Of a stretch of DNA of 64,000 nt, positions 35,242-46,115 are shown piece after piece. This DNA is from Hydnum rufescens UP504 (taxonomy: Eukaryota; Basidiomycota; Agaricomycetes; Cantharellales; Hydnaceae): NCBI GenBank assembly GCA_014904985.1, contig MU128999.1, positions 164,282-228,281 of the forward strand. The letters run 5' to 3'. A model generated the notes under the pieces. That model saw nothing but the letters and a program-made list of their open reading frames with translations, had not been told where the DNA came from and searched no databases. Each line of letters opens with the position of its first letter. Position 1 is the stretch's first letter. The position numbers and the translations under genes were made by a program.

Positions 35242-35797
35242 GTGGCTGTTTACTCTAGACATTCCTTGTATGTGTCACTCTCTATGCATCCTACATTTAC
35301 TTCCATCTCTTGTTTTAATCCAGCGATTTGATTACGAACGGCCCTCATTTGGTTGCTTGGGTGTCAACTGAAGTTGCAGGCTTTCACTTCACTTGGAACC
35401 CCCGTCCCACACACCGAATCCAGGAATTTTGTGGACTTGATAAGTAGAGATGAGGATGTTAGAACGGTGCAGCTAATAGCCGAAGGCATGGAAGTCATGC
35501 CGACCACACATACTATAGTGTAAATAACTTTGGGTCGTACTATATTCCACGATCAGCCCTGCAGTACTCAATATTAAAACGTGGCCATTTGTATTTGTAC
35601 ATCCGAACGCAATCCGTCGGTCCGAGAGTCGATTTGAGTAGTGGCTGTGTAAGCGGCAGATCCTTTCAAACCGAGTCTCGAGTGGGAGATATTTCTATCC
35701 ACCGATCAACGAATTGAACCTGTGGGACCAGGCCTGCAGCGCGTGTGTGGATCATTGGAGATTCAGAGTCTAAGAAATAGAAGGAAAGCTGGGTCAC
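35242..35797. other. Intergenic between copy E and the NACHT-WD40 remnant
   Basis: Holds the 3' flank of copy E and that of the convergent NLR remnant. No open frame of interest and no recognisable element. Confidence 0.4.
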
Positions 35798-37226
35798 CTA
35801 GGAACGTCGCGTTAATAGCATGTAATGCCCACCAATAGAAAATTCAGCAAAAAGAGTGTCGTTTGTACGGTTTAATTGTGCAATGATTGTACGCAATACG
35901 GTGTCCCACAAATGCCCTTCGCGGTCCTCCGAGCAGGATGCCAAACGCAACCCGTCGAGCGAGAGTATAACTGACATAACCGACTTCGAATGACCTTTTA
36001 GTGTCGCATTGTGCGCCCCCAACAGGGCATCGCACAGCCTCACTGTTCCATCATGACAGCCCGAGGCTAGCTGCAACCCATCAGGAGAGAATGCAAGGGA
36101 ATTGACCCAGTCAGGATGACCTTCCAGCATCATGATGGACGTGCCCGACATGGCATCCCACAATCGCACTGGCCCATCATCTGAGCAGGAGGCTAATCGC
36201 AGCCCATCAAGGGAGAACACAACTGAATTCACCCAGTCGGAATGGCCTTCTAGTGTCTTAATTTGTGCGCCCGAAATCAGATCCCGTAGATGCCAGCCGC
36301 CGCCCGTCAGGAGAGAGCGCAATGGACTTGACTCTGCTAGAATGGCATTCCAGCGTTACAGCATGCCAGGCTAACATAGTGTCCACAATCGCACTGCACC
36401 ATCGTCGGAGCATGAGGCCAGCCGCAACCCATCGGGGGAAAATGCGACGGGTTTGACCTAGTCACTGTGGCCTTCCAGTGTTCCAACGTGTGCACCTGAT
36501 GGGACATCCCATATCCGCACTGTACAATCATAAGAGCAAGAGGCCAGCTTCAACCCCCTGGGAGAGAATGCTATTGAGTTGACCCAATCAGAATGACCTT
36601 CCAGTGTTACAATGGGCGCGCCCGACAGAGCATTCCACAGCCATATTGTAGAGTCATCCGAGCACGAGGCCAGCCACAACCCATCGGGAGAGAACACAAC
36701 TGACCGAACCCTGCCAGAATGGCCTTCCAAGGCAGCGATACATGCTGGCGGTACAACCTGCCACAATTGGAGGGTTCAATCATGCGCCCAGTCACAGCCC
36801 ACCGGGAGAGAATGCAGTACAATAGATCTCATCGGCATGGCATTGCAGAATGGCAATGGGTGCACCGGACATGGCGTCCCACCATCGTACAGCTCCATCA
36901 TCCGAGCACGAGGCTAGCTGTGACACATTGAGAGAGAAAGCAATAGACTTTACGCCACCAGAATGGCCGTCCAGTGTCAGAATGTGGGCAGCCGATACGG
37001 TGTCCCACAACCGCACTGTGCGATCATCCGAGCATGAAGCCAGCCGTACGCCTCCAGGGGAGAATGCAATAGACTTGACCACACCAGAATGATCTTCAAG
37101 GGACAGAATCCGCGAGCCCGACTCCGCATTCCACAATTGCACCGTGCAATCATTCGAGCACGAGGCCAGCTGCAACCCGTCGGGAGAAGACGCCACGTAA
37201 TTGACCCAATTAGAATGATCAATCAA
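35798..37226 (-). repeat. WD40 repeat array, about eleven 126-bp units
   Basis: Units of about 42 residues follow the pattern EGHSxWVxSxAFSPDGLxLASCSDDxTVRLWDAxSGAxIxTL. Repeats 1-3 lie in 37226-36830, 4 is broken by a frameshift, 5-6 lie in 36740-36480, 7 and 8 are damaged, and 9-11 lie in 36250-35880. The repeats resemble one another closely, as in the high-identity WD40 arrays of fungal NLRs that diversify by unit exchange. Confidence 0.85.
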
Positions 37227-39110
37227 TGCTCAAGCAGAGGGGCCAGCGAGACTCCACGCCTTCAAGGACGACAATCGACTATATTTCTCGATGAGAATAG
37301 GTTTTATGGGGGTGGTGCCGCGAGGGGTGAACGGTAATATACGTGTAGTGCATAGGCTCCGATGGTTTCTGCGTGGGCAAGAATGAAACAGTGCGCATCG
37401 GACAATATTGCCAGTGCAGCCGTTGGGTGGCGGAATCTTGAAACGATACACAGCAACATCAAAGAGGGGTGTACTTACCGCCCATCGAAAAACCGCGTTG
37501 ATGCTTCCAGCGGCAATAGGGACACTGCCAATGCGACTCATGGCCTCAAACCACCACAAAGTTATCTTCATCTAGAACATCTCTAGCGCTTGCATAACTG
37601 CCACATCTCCGTGTTCCGCACGCGATACACGAGGCAAGGAGAATAGTGAGTCGCCCCTTTTGATGCGGGAAACTCCAGTCATGCCTGTGGATCTATTGTC
37701 ATACAGCCTTGCTCAGTGTTTTGGACCGCCAGATGAAGGCAGGAGACGCCGACATCCCGTGGAGCAAACAATCTGTATTCAACAGGTTGGAGTGTCACAG
37801 CCAAGTGCCAGGGATCCGGTGCTATTGCAAGAAGTCTTCCCGATTAACCGGATTCGTTAGGGGCTACCAGTCGTCGTTAACGAGAAGTGGCGACACGGCG
37901 TGTCATCAGCCGAAACGGACGGGAGGTGTCGAGGGTCATATCACCGATTGTCTGTTTGCAGGTGGGAAAGATTAGTGACGGCCCGCGCACAAGGCGATCA
38001 CCAAGGCCCGACTGAAAAAAAAGTCCCACCAAGCATGGCCCTGTTCGCCGTTCTTTCGACCACAGTTGGAACAATCATAGAGTGGCCGGTTCCGGCGGGT
38101 CCATGGAGCCAGTATTAGGGACACGATATCATCGACCTTATCCAACCATGACAGAATTTCGGGGAACACTCCGACTGGAGTGCCTAAGAGACATGACCAC
38201 GACACCGCCTTCCCAGCTGGAGTCATAAACCGCATGGACCGCAAGAAGAAGAGACATGCCGAGTGCAGATAGCTCATCCCAACTTGAGGATACTGGCGAC
38301 TGAACACTCGGCCGGACGTCCGCCCTCGCGAGAGGTCCCCTCGGGAGGAGGCCGTGGGACTGCTAGATCAGAAAGTCGAATTCGAACCACAAAGAGGGGG
38401 ACACACCAAAACAGCCATCAATAATTTGGCCAAGCCGATAAAGACCCAAGAGTCTTTCACGCGATTGATGGCTGCTGTGACATTCGGAACAGGGGACATG
38501 GCCAAGTTAGCAGGAAAGTCGGAGGTTCACCCCTCTCTCGATGGAAGATAGATGCTTGTACGCAACCGCATAAAAGAAGGAACGATTTTGCTAGAGACGA
38601 TTCTGTGAATAGAATCAATAGATTTCCCTCCAAGTCAAGGCAGATACGCACCGGTCACGGCATGTATGCAGGGAACTCTTCCCATGGGATGGACAGAAGG
38701 ACATTAAGGGTGTGCGAAGGCGACGGATGTTTAAAATAAGTTTCAACTATGACCTCGTTTTTCGATTTGAACAGAGTGTGACGACCCGCGCTCACTTCTG
38801 CCTGCATAGACAAACACCTCGTCAGCTGGGGTGGCTTCAATAAACCTATGCACAATGAGCATGCTCACAGTGTCGTCGGCCGGGGATCTCGAAGAGATAG
38901 GCGGGCGAGTGTTGCATTTCACCGCAGACGCCTTTCAATACGCAGCCAAAACCGCTTGGTTTGCGGGCCTTCTGCGTGCAGAAGCAAGAATTCGTGAGGA
39001 ACCCCTGTCATTTCCTTGCACCGCTTTGAGAGGTTGATGTGAGCGGTAGGAGTCCGGTCAATGTATGCACGGAGATTGGAAATGGTGTAGGCACTGGTGA
39101 ATGAGACGCT
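35798..39110 (-). pseudogene. NLR remnant 5: shared N-domain, NACHT and WD40 repeats
   Basis: The only remnant that keeps the full NLR order. From high to low coordinates on the minus strand: N-domain near 39110-38860 (YTISNLRAYI, GVPHEFLLL, FWLRIERR, then a stop, then NATLARL and DDTVSM in another frame); VETYF...LLSI near 38790-38680; P-loop WLHGPAGTGHS near 38115-38080 (His for the Walker A Lys); an open stretch 37571-37230; and WD40 repeats 37226-35798. Stops include TGA at 37230-37232 and TAG at 36458-36460, with a frameshift between 36792 and 36766. NACHT-WD40 proteins are fungal NLR-type receptors implicated in nonself recognition, where the WD40 array binds the ligand. It is divergent from copy F, whose start codon is about 370 bp away. 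Confidence 0.7.
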
Positions 39111-39481
39111 AATTTTCGATGGCAGGTGGAAGGTCCATCGAAGGGGTATCAGTTGAGATGGATGTAGATTGAGAAGACGATTCCATATTGAGATATAGTG
39201 TGCTCAAACATTGGAGAATGTGTTCGCGTCGATGGGGGGACATTGCATTTTTCTGACCACTTACGTAACTGAATTGTGCCCCTGCTTCTGCGCGCGCCAA
39301 GCATGAGAACTGAATTGGGCGTCGAGGATGCCTTGAAAAGGCTCTGTTTGGAATATCTTCTGATTGGTTATAGCTGTGCCGAGCACTTCTCACTTCTCTT
39401 TATCTCTTGTAAAGGGTGCAGTCAGTGCACTCTCCACACCCTTAGTGTTATAAACGCCTTTGCTCAGAGCGAGAAGCCAAG

Positions 39482-41113
39482 ATGAGCGAGGCCCCACCCC
39501 AGATGCTTGAAGAGGTGTATGAATCTGCCAATATCCTGAGGGATCCCTGCTAGGTTCTCCCCGCGCTTCTATGAAGACCCTATGGAGCTCGAACGTACAT
39601 CTTTCTCACCCGTACGCGTTGATAGGATCTCACTTGCTTTCACTTTTGGGAACAGTCCCGCTCCACACGGGGGGGTTCCCCACAGGGAGCAGACCGCCGC
39701 CGTTCTTCCTTACTCTCTTCCCTCTATAACGCACTCAACTTGTCCACACCATCGGTGCGATCAAACTTATTTACGCACTCATGGCGTCGTCTTGGGACGT
39801 ATAACATCCCTGATCTGTGCTCTTACATCGAGTTCACTCCTCCGACTCCCATCACTCGCCTGAGATGGTGCAAAAATCAGGATGGGGTTAAGCATGAGTT
39901 CTTGCTCCTGAAAGTCGAACGACCCGACGATGGGAAGACCGTATGGCTGCGTCTTGACCGTCGAGTCCACGAGAACGCCAGGGCCGTGAATGCCGTATTC
40001 TCCCCTGTGCCGTCGGGCGATACTGTGAGTAGTCTCGTGTACCAATGTGAACCATGTCTTGATAGCCTCTTCTGGCTCTAATACCGCGCCCATATATTAG
40101 GTGAGAATCTGTTCCTATGTCTCGCGCCTGTTTGATGCGTCACGAAGTCAAGTTCAAGTTGAAACTGAATTCGCGATCCCACCACTTCTGCAAAGGCTGG
40201 GTAATCTCTTAACTATCCTGATGGAAGATTCCCCAGATTATAAGTTATACTCGGTGCACATGTCCCAGTACGTTTCTCCAACCTTGACTGATGCGGCCAT
40301 TCCAGGAGAATTGTTACTTTTTTTGTGCGGTCATATACGAGAATCTTGTTTCCATGGGTCGAGGGGTGAATGTCGTCGGTGCTCCAAGCAGATTTTCTTT
40401 GTCACTTGCTCCAGAGCTAAAGGCGCAGATAAAAAAGCGTATGGACATGTGGCCGTTAGTCTGTTCATTGCCCTGACATCCGGACTGAGCATTGACGACA
40501 CTATTGACGGGTGCCTTATAGGTCAGAGCCTCCTCCTACTATCCCAAGTCTTGAATTCCCAAACCCCTTGCTTCCGGAGTGGTCGGCTAGTTTCGCATCC
40601 CTCCCCGTCGAACAGGATTATGTCAACCACCCCTTAAAAGCGCCCGAGGAGTCCCCTTCTATAAGCGCCTATTCCGACCTGGGGACAGAGTACTTCCGCC
40701 TTGCTGGGTCGCAGGCCAAAGAATCCAGTCATGCCATCAAAAATCCGACTGAGAGGCGTAAGGCACCCATGAAGGCTGCTCTCCCCCTTCCTAAGCCACA
40801 GCGGCCATACCCTGCCAGGTTGATCTATGACAAGGTCAACAAGTGTACGCGCCGCTTGTTTTGTTTTGAAAGGAGAATCCAAACATCTGTATTTAACAGG
40901 GAGACTACCACCTCTCAAACGTATTCAAAGGAAAAGGATCCCAACAGACCGCTTGGTTGGGTCCTCTCCACCGCAGTCTGCTGTGCCTGGCCATTTTTTA
41001 GAACGACGGTACTCGCCTAGTCCAGGGGAGCGTGGTGATTTCAATCCCATTGATGTGACTGGTGTGCACACTTCAGCTTTTGATCAGATGGGCTCTAGTT
41101 ACCTCCCGAGTAG
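39482..41113 (+). pseudogene. Hsp70-like class 1, copy F, 5' part cut by a copia element
   Basis: Start codon at 39482 (MSEAPPQMLEEV). The N-domain is intact: HSWRRLGTY, HEFLLLKVERP, VWLRLDRR, SGDT, VQVETEF, LLTILMEDSP, YFFCAVIYENL, LAPELKAQIKKRM. The linker begins near 40533 with SEPPPTIPSLEF and stays open to 41113, where the copia LTR begins. The ATPase domain is absent on this side. A collinear but more diverged ATPase piece lies beyond the transposon at 46799. Whether both come from one gene is open: the N-domain is close to copy E, while the ATPase piece is not. Confidence 0.75.
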
Positions 41114-41498
41114 TGAGAGTTATGGTATTCGCGCGAGAACAACTCCCCCTGATTACTAAGCAGGTGAGGACGAATTCGGTGGATCAGCGAGACTTGAGTC
41201 GCCCAGGTGAATTAAGCAGGTGGCGGGAAGAACACACACAGAGAAGTCCTTGAGATTTATGTGGGCTCAAGCCCATCCTTTATACTATTTACATGAGGCA
41301 CAGAAACACATAAGATGGGGTAAAATATGGGGTAAGGATGAAGTAAAAGTCCAATGATGGCAGCAAGGAAAAGATCGCTGGTGAAACCTATCTACAAGAT
41401 CCTAGATAATTGAGGTCAGTGCTGTTTGCATAGCCCCTAGGGGTCGCGCTTGTCTCTGACATCGTATCCAGTCGCTTCCGTATCCGCTCGCTCCAACA
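41114..41498 (-). repeat. copia LTR (3' LTR of the element)
   Basis: On the minus strand it begins TGTTGGAGCG and ends CTCTCA. It differs from its partner by nine substitutions, all transitions, plus one C indel in a C run. Confidence 0.93.
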
Positions 41499-41508
41499 CT
41501 CCCCCTCA
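41499..41508 (-). other. Polypurine tract of the copia element
   Basis: The minus strand reads TTGAGGGGGAG directly before the TG of the 3' LTR. This is the usual position and composition for the plus-strand primer. Confidence 0.8.
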
Positions 41509-44500
41509 AGCGCGATATAACCCGAGTCTAGTCATGTGATAGTCCAGTTTCGCAGCCCCGAGGGCTTTTGTTAAAATGTCGGCCATCATAGTCTCTGTGG
41601 GACAATATACCAGGTTGAAAATACCGTCTTTAATTGTCTCATGGATAAAATGAAAATGGATGTCGATATGTTTTGTTCGGGCGTGATAGTTATCGCCCAT
41701 TGAGAGCTTTAATGCAGCCTGGTTATCGCAATACAGGGTTGTGGCCTTGAGTTGAGTGTGAAACAACTCGGCAATGAGGCTCTGCAGCCAAATGCCTTCT
41801 TTGGCAGCCTGCATTGCGGCGACGTATTCTGCCTTGGCTGTTGATAGCATAATTAGCTCCTGTTTTTGGGAGCTCCAGGAGACCGTTCCTCCGTCGATCA
41901 GGTAAGCATACCCTGTAATCGCGTGGCAATGTTCCTGCATTGCTCCGTCCGCATCCATATACCCGAGTAAGTTGTGACTTTTCAATCCGTACATTAGGCT
42001 GATATCTTTCGTGCCTGATAGGTACCGTATAGCTCGCTTTGCCATTTCCCAATGCATAGGTCCCGGCTGGTCAAGAAATCGCAATAGTGTTGATACCGCA
42101 AAGGTAATGTCTGGCCTTGTGGCCACAGATGCGTACATGAGGCTTCCTATGGCCTTGCGATATGGGGTCTTCTTCATCCATTCAATTTCTTCAGGATTCA
42201 TCATGGGATCCTCTTTTGTGAGTGTGGCCCCGGGTTCCATTGGCGTATTTACGAATTTCGAGTCACCCAAAGAGAACCGGGCTACAATTGAATCAATGTA
42301 TGACTTTTGTGATAATTGGATCATTCGTAATTCGTGGTCCCGTTCGATTTTAATGCCAAGTAGCCAGTGAAGTGGCCCTAAGTTGGTAATTGGGTATTTG
42401 TTGTTAATCTTCTGCTTGTATTTGTCAAGTAATGCCCTCAACGGGCCCGTAAATGTGCAATTGTCCACATGGATTGCGAGAATAAGCTCCTCCCCATTCA
42501 CTTGGGTATGGAACACACCCGGATCGGTGTGGCTAGCCCTGAAACCAAGATCATTAAGGGTGCGTGAAAGGGAATCATACCAGTGTTGCCCAGCCTGTTT
42601 GAGACCATATAGGGTCTTCCGTAGTTGTAGAATTGTGTCTTTTCCCTGGGGTTTATACTCGGGGGGAAAATGCATATAGATTTCTTCGTTTTCGTCGAGT
42701 TCACCATTGAGGTATGCACCATTGAAATTGAAAGAGTCGATATCCCAATCATTTCATGCAGTGAGTGCGATAATCGTTTGAAAACTTGCAAGTTGCGTGA
42801 CAGGGGAATACGTTTCGTAGTAGTCAACTCCAAAGATTTGAGTAAAACCACAGGCAACTAGACGTGCCTTGTATTTTAGAATGGTGCCATCAGCTTTCTG
42901 TTTGATTTTGAAGACAAGTTTACAATCGATGATGTTTTTGTTGGGTGGTCTTGGGACTTCTTCCCAAGTTCCAGCATCTTCGACGGTCTTGAGCTCGATA
43001 TCTATAGCTTGTTTCCATCATGGCCAATCCATTCGTGACTTGGCCTCTTCCAGGGATTTTGGATCTCCGTCTATATCTTGAATGGTCACGAAAGCCGCGT
43101 TGTTAAATTCTATATGATAGATGGTGTCATTTAGGAGAGATGCTGAATTCTTGCTGATATTATCACCACTCCCCCTGACGCCGGGGATCTGAGAGTCAGA
43201 TTTGTGTGTGTATCCATGAACTGTCCCTTCACCCTGTGCGAGGCATTGCACATATTGAGATGGTTTGGGGACACGTGTGGAGTGTCGTTCAGGTTCAGTG
43301 GGTGGGGTCTGTTCTGGCATAGGAGGGGGTTCGGTGGGGGTAGTTGGCCTAGAATTTAGGGTTTTGTCATCATCTGAGTCTTTGGGATCTGGAGAGTTGT
43401 TGTTGGTTGGCAGGGAATCTATCCATGGCCTTGAGCTCGTAACTGGGGGATCGACAGAAATGTCAATTGTCAAGGTAGTGAATTTTATGTTACGTTCGAC
43501 GGAAATTTTGTTCCTTCCCTTCCAGTAAACCCTATGAGCATGTGGGCTATCATTATCATAGCCCACCCAGAAGGCCTCATTTGTGCGTTCATTGAGTTTT
43601 GATCCGGAGTCATTATGAACCCAGACTTGTTGGCCCCAAATAGGGATATTCGCAAGGTTCGGCTTTTCCTTCGTAAGCCATTCGAGTGGCGTCATGTGGC
43701 CTAAGACATGTGTAGAGGTACAGTTTTTGAGCCAGATGGCCCAATTCACAGCCTCGCCCCAGAGATTTTTTGACAATTGGGATTGATGTAACATAGCATG
43801 AGTTCATTCGAGAATCCGCCAATTCAGTGATTCAGCAACTCCGTTGTGCTGGGGAGTATCGTGGGTGGTTAATCGGCGCTCTGTGCCCTGATCCCCTAGA
43901 AACTTCATGAATGCATGACTTGTGTATTCACCTCCGTGGTCAGATTGAAGCCGTTTAATTTGGACTCCGTGCTGTGTCTTCGCCCAAGCTGCGAAGTCTT
44001 TGTAGGCATCAAGTGCCTCATCCTTCATACATAATAGTTGAAGCTTTGTATATCTCATGGCGTCATCTGTAAACGTGATGTAATATGAGTGCCTGCCTAA
44101 GGAATTTAGGGGTGATGGCCCCCAAACGTCTGTATGAATTTCCTTGCTGAATGAGGAGGCAAGCGGGGCTGTCTGCTCTTTCTTGATGGCCTTCTGTGTG
44201 GCCTTGGCATACTTGCAGGAGTCACAGGAAAAATCCTTGATGTCATCAATTAGGTCGATGCCCTTGATAACGTTGTTTTTGATAAGTGTGCATATTGTAT
44301 CGACTGAAATATGGGCCAATTGTCTGTGAAGATCCGAGAGCTTCACTGTCTCACATGCAATTGTAGCTGCCAAATTAGTGTGTTTGACTTTGTATAAGCC
44401 ATTATCGCTGCCAGAGATGCATCCAATAAGGACACCTTTCAGGTTTTTGATTTTGCACAAGTTTCCGTTGAATAGGACTTTGTGACCCGCTTTTGTAATT

Positions 44501-45651
44501 TGGTTTATTGAAATGACCGTTAATCCGAGTTCTGGAGCATGGAGGGCATTGCACAAGATGACTGGGGTGAATTTCCCGTCATTCGGCACTTGAATCTTTA
44601 AGTTGCTGGCACCAATAGCATGGAATACTCAGTTATTAGCTGCAAGGATTGGGTGAGGGTCGATAGGATGGTAATTAATGAATTGCTCCTTATACAGAGA
44701 CATGTGTCAGGTGGCCCCTGAATCGTATATTTCAGCATAAGCAGGGGATTTCATCTGTTCATTCATTGTTGCTGTGATATCTGGCTGTGGTCCAATGGCC
44801 TCGATTGTTGCCCATGCCTCAATGTTGGCATGTGCAGCTGCTGAGGTGCTTTCCTTAGCACCCGTCCTAGAGTTCAGTGATCCATGGGGTCCCTGGCCTT
44901 CCTTTCCTCCCCCTTTCACCCAACAGTCTGCTTTGAAGTGTCCCTTTCGGTGGCAATTGAAGCACTTGACATCCTTCTTGCTCTTCCTTTGCCCGTTGGC
45001 ATGGAAGGCCTCGTCGTTATTTGATTTGGACTTCCCCTTCTTCAGGGTTCGCTGGTCATACTTGTCTGTCATGAGGCAGATTACCAGAGTCAGCGTAATA
45101 GACTTGCCACTGAGATCCGCGGCAGCCATAATCGAATTTATCATATTATCGTATGAGTCGGGGAGTGATCCCAATAGAATGTTTCCGTATTCTTCATCCA
45201 GAATAGTGGCGCCCATGGCTGCCAACTGCTCTTTAAGATCGGACAATTTGTCGAAGTGCGCACGGACATCGTCATCTGCGCCGCAGTGAGTATTCTGTAA
45301 TCACTTTCATAAGTCGACCAAAATTAACTTCGACCATCCTTTGTATAAAGCCCGGAGCTGATCCCAGACCTCCTTGGCTTTTAGTCCAGCCTTAATCTGG
45401 CTGAACACTGTATCGGGGACCGAGCTGGCCACAAGTTGTTTAACCATGGCCTTGTCCTTCTTCCATCGAGCCTCCAGCGTAAGTCCATCAACCATACCAG
45501 CAGCGCTATAGTCTGATGTAATTGCGTCACTCGTAAGGTGCTCAAGGAGCCCTTTCGCATCGAGGGCCCACATAATCCGGTCACGGTATGTGACCCAGTT
45601 CATACCGTCTGCTGCCAATTTCGTAACCTGAATCTTGAATTCGTCACTCAT
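41506..45651 (-). pseudogene. copia gag-pol polyprotein, 1382-codon frame with seven TGA stops
   Basis: A single reading frame without frameshift. Gag: MSDEFKIQVTKLAADGMNWV start, zinc knuckle CFNCHRKGHFKADC near 44970. Protease: YDSGAT near 44710. Integrase: HRQLAH...CDSC zinc site, HTDVWGP, SDHGGEYTS and VAESLN as the DDE residues (44330-43830). Reverse transcriptase: YETYSPVTQ, NFNGAYLNG (motif A) and HVDNCTFTG (motif C). RNase H: YMDADG and KAEYVAAMQAA. Stops are at 45307-45309, 45301-45303, 44707-44709, 44629-44631, 43804-43806, 43018-43020 and 42754-42756; all are TGA. Catalytic positions expected to be Asp are Asn in motif A (42727-42729) and motif C (42460-42462). Both fit G-to-A change. 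Confidence 0.9.
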
Positions 45652-45714
45652 AGTGATCTTTTCTAGTGATGGAAAAAATAGGGGGTAAATGTGTTTCTTT
45701 TAAGAGAGCAGCGA

Positions 45715-45727
45715 TGGGCCCATAACC
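45715..45727 (-). other. copia primer-binding site, half-tRNA type
   Basis: The + strand reads TGGGCCCATAACC, three bases inside the 5' LTR. This equals the anticodon-arm sequence of eukaryotic initiator tRNA-Met (CAT anticodon), so the minus strand is complementary to an internal tRNA segment. Priming by a cut initiator tRNA is known for Drosophila copia and relatives. Confidence 0.85.
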
Positions 45728-45730
45728 TAG

Positions 45731-46115
45731 TGAGAGTTATGGTATTCGCGTGAGAACAACTCCCCCTGATTACTAAGCAGGTGAGGATGAATTCGGTGGA
45801 TCAGCGAGACTTGAGTTGCCCAGGTGAATTAAGCAGGTGGCGGGAAGAACACACACAGAGAAGTCCTTGAGATTTATGTGGGCTCAAGCCCGTCCTTTAT
45901 ACTATTTACATGAGGCACAGAAACACATAAGATGGGGTAAAATATGGGGTAAGGATGAAGTAAAAGTCCAATGATGGCAGCAAGGAAAAGATCGCTGGTG
46001 AAACCTATCTACAAGATCCTAGATAATTGAGGTCGGTGCTGTTTGCATAGCCCCCTAGGGGTCGCGCTTGTCTCTGACATCGTATCTGGTTGCTTCCATA
46101 TCCGCTCGCTCCAAC
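45731..46115 (-). repeat. copia LTR (5' LTR of the element)
   Basis: Partner of 41114-41498. Its outermost bases GCTCCAAC (46108-46115) were duplicated when the MITE inserted, and the final A of the LTR is found at 46798. Confidence 0.92.

Noticed and set aside
36132..37337. + strand open frames across the WD40 array
   Set aside because: They are the periodic antisense of the WD40 repeats and carry no motif of their own.
41506..45651. UGA recoding as an explanation for TGA-only nonsense codons
   Set aside because: The same locus shows CpG transitions in its LTRs and altered catalytic aspartates, so decay explains it without recoding.
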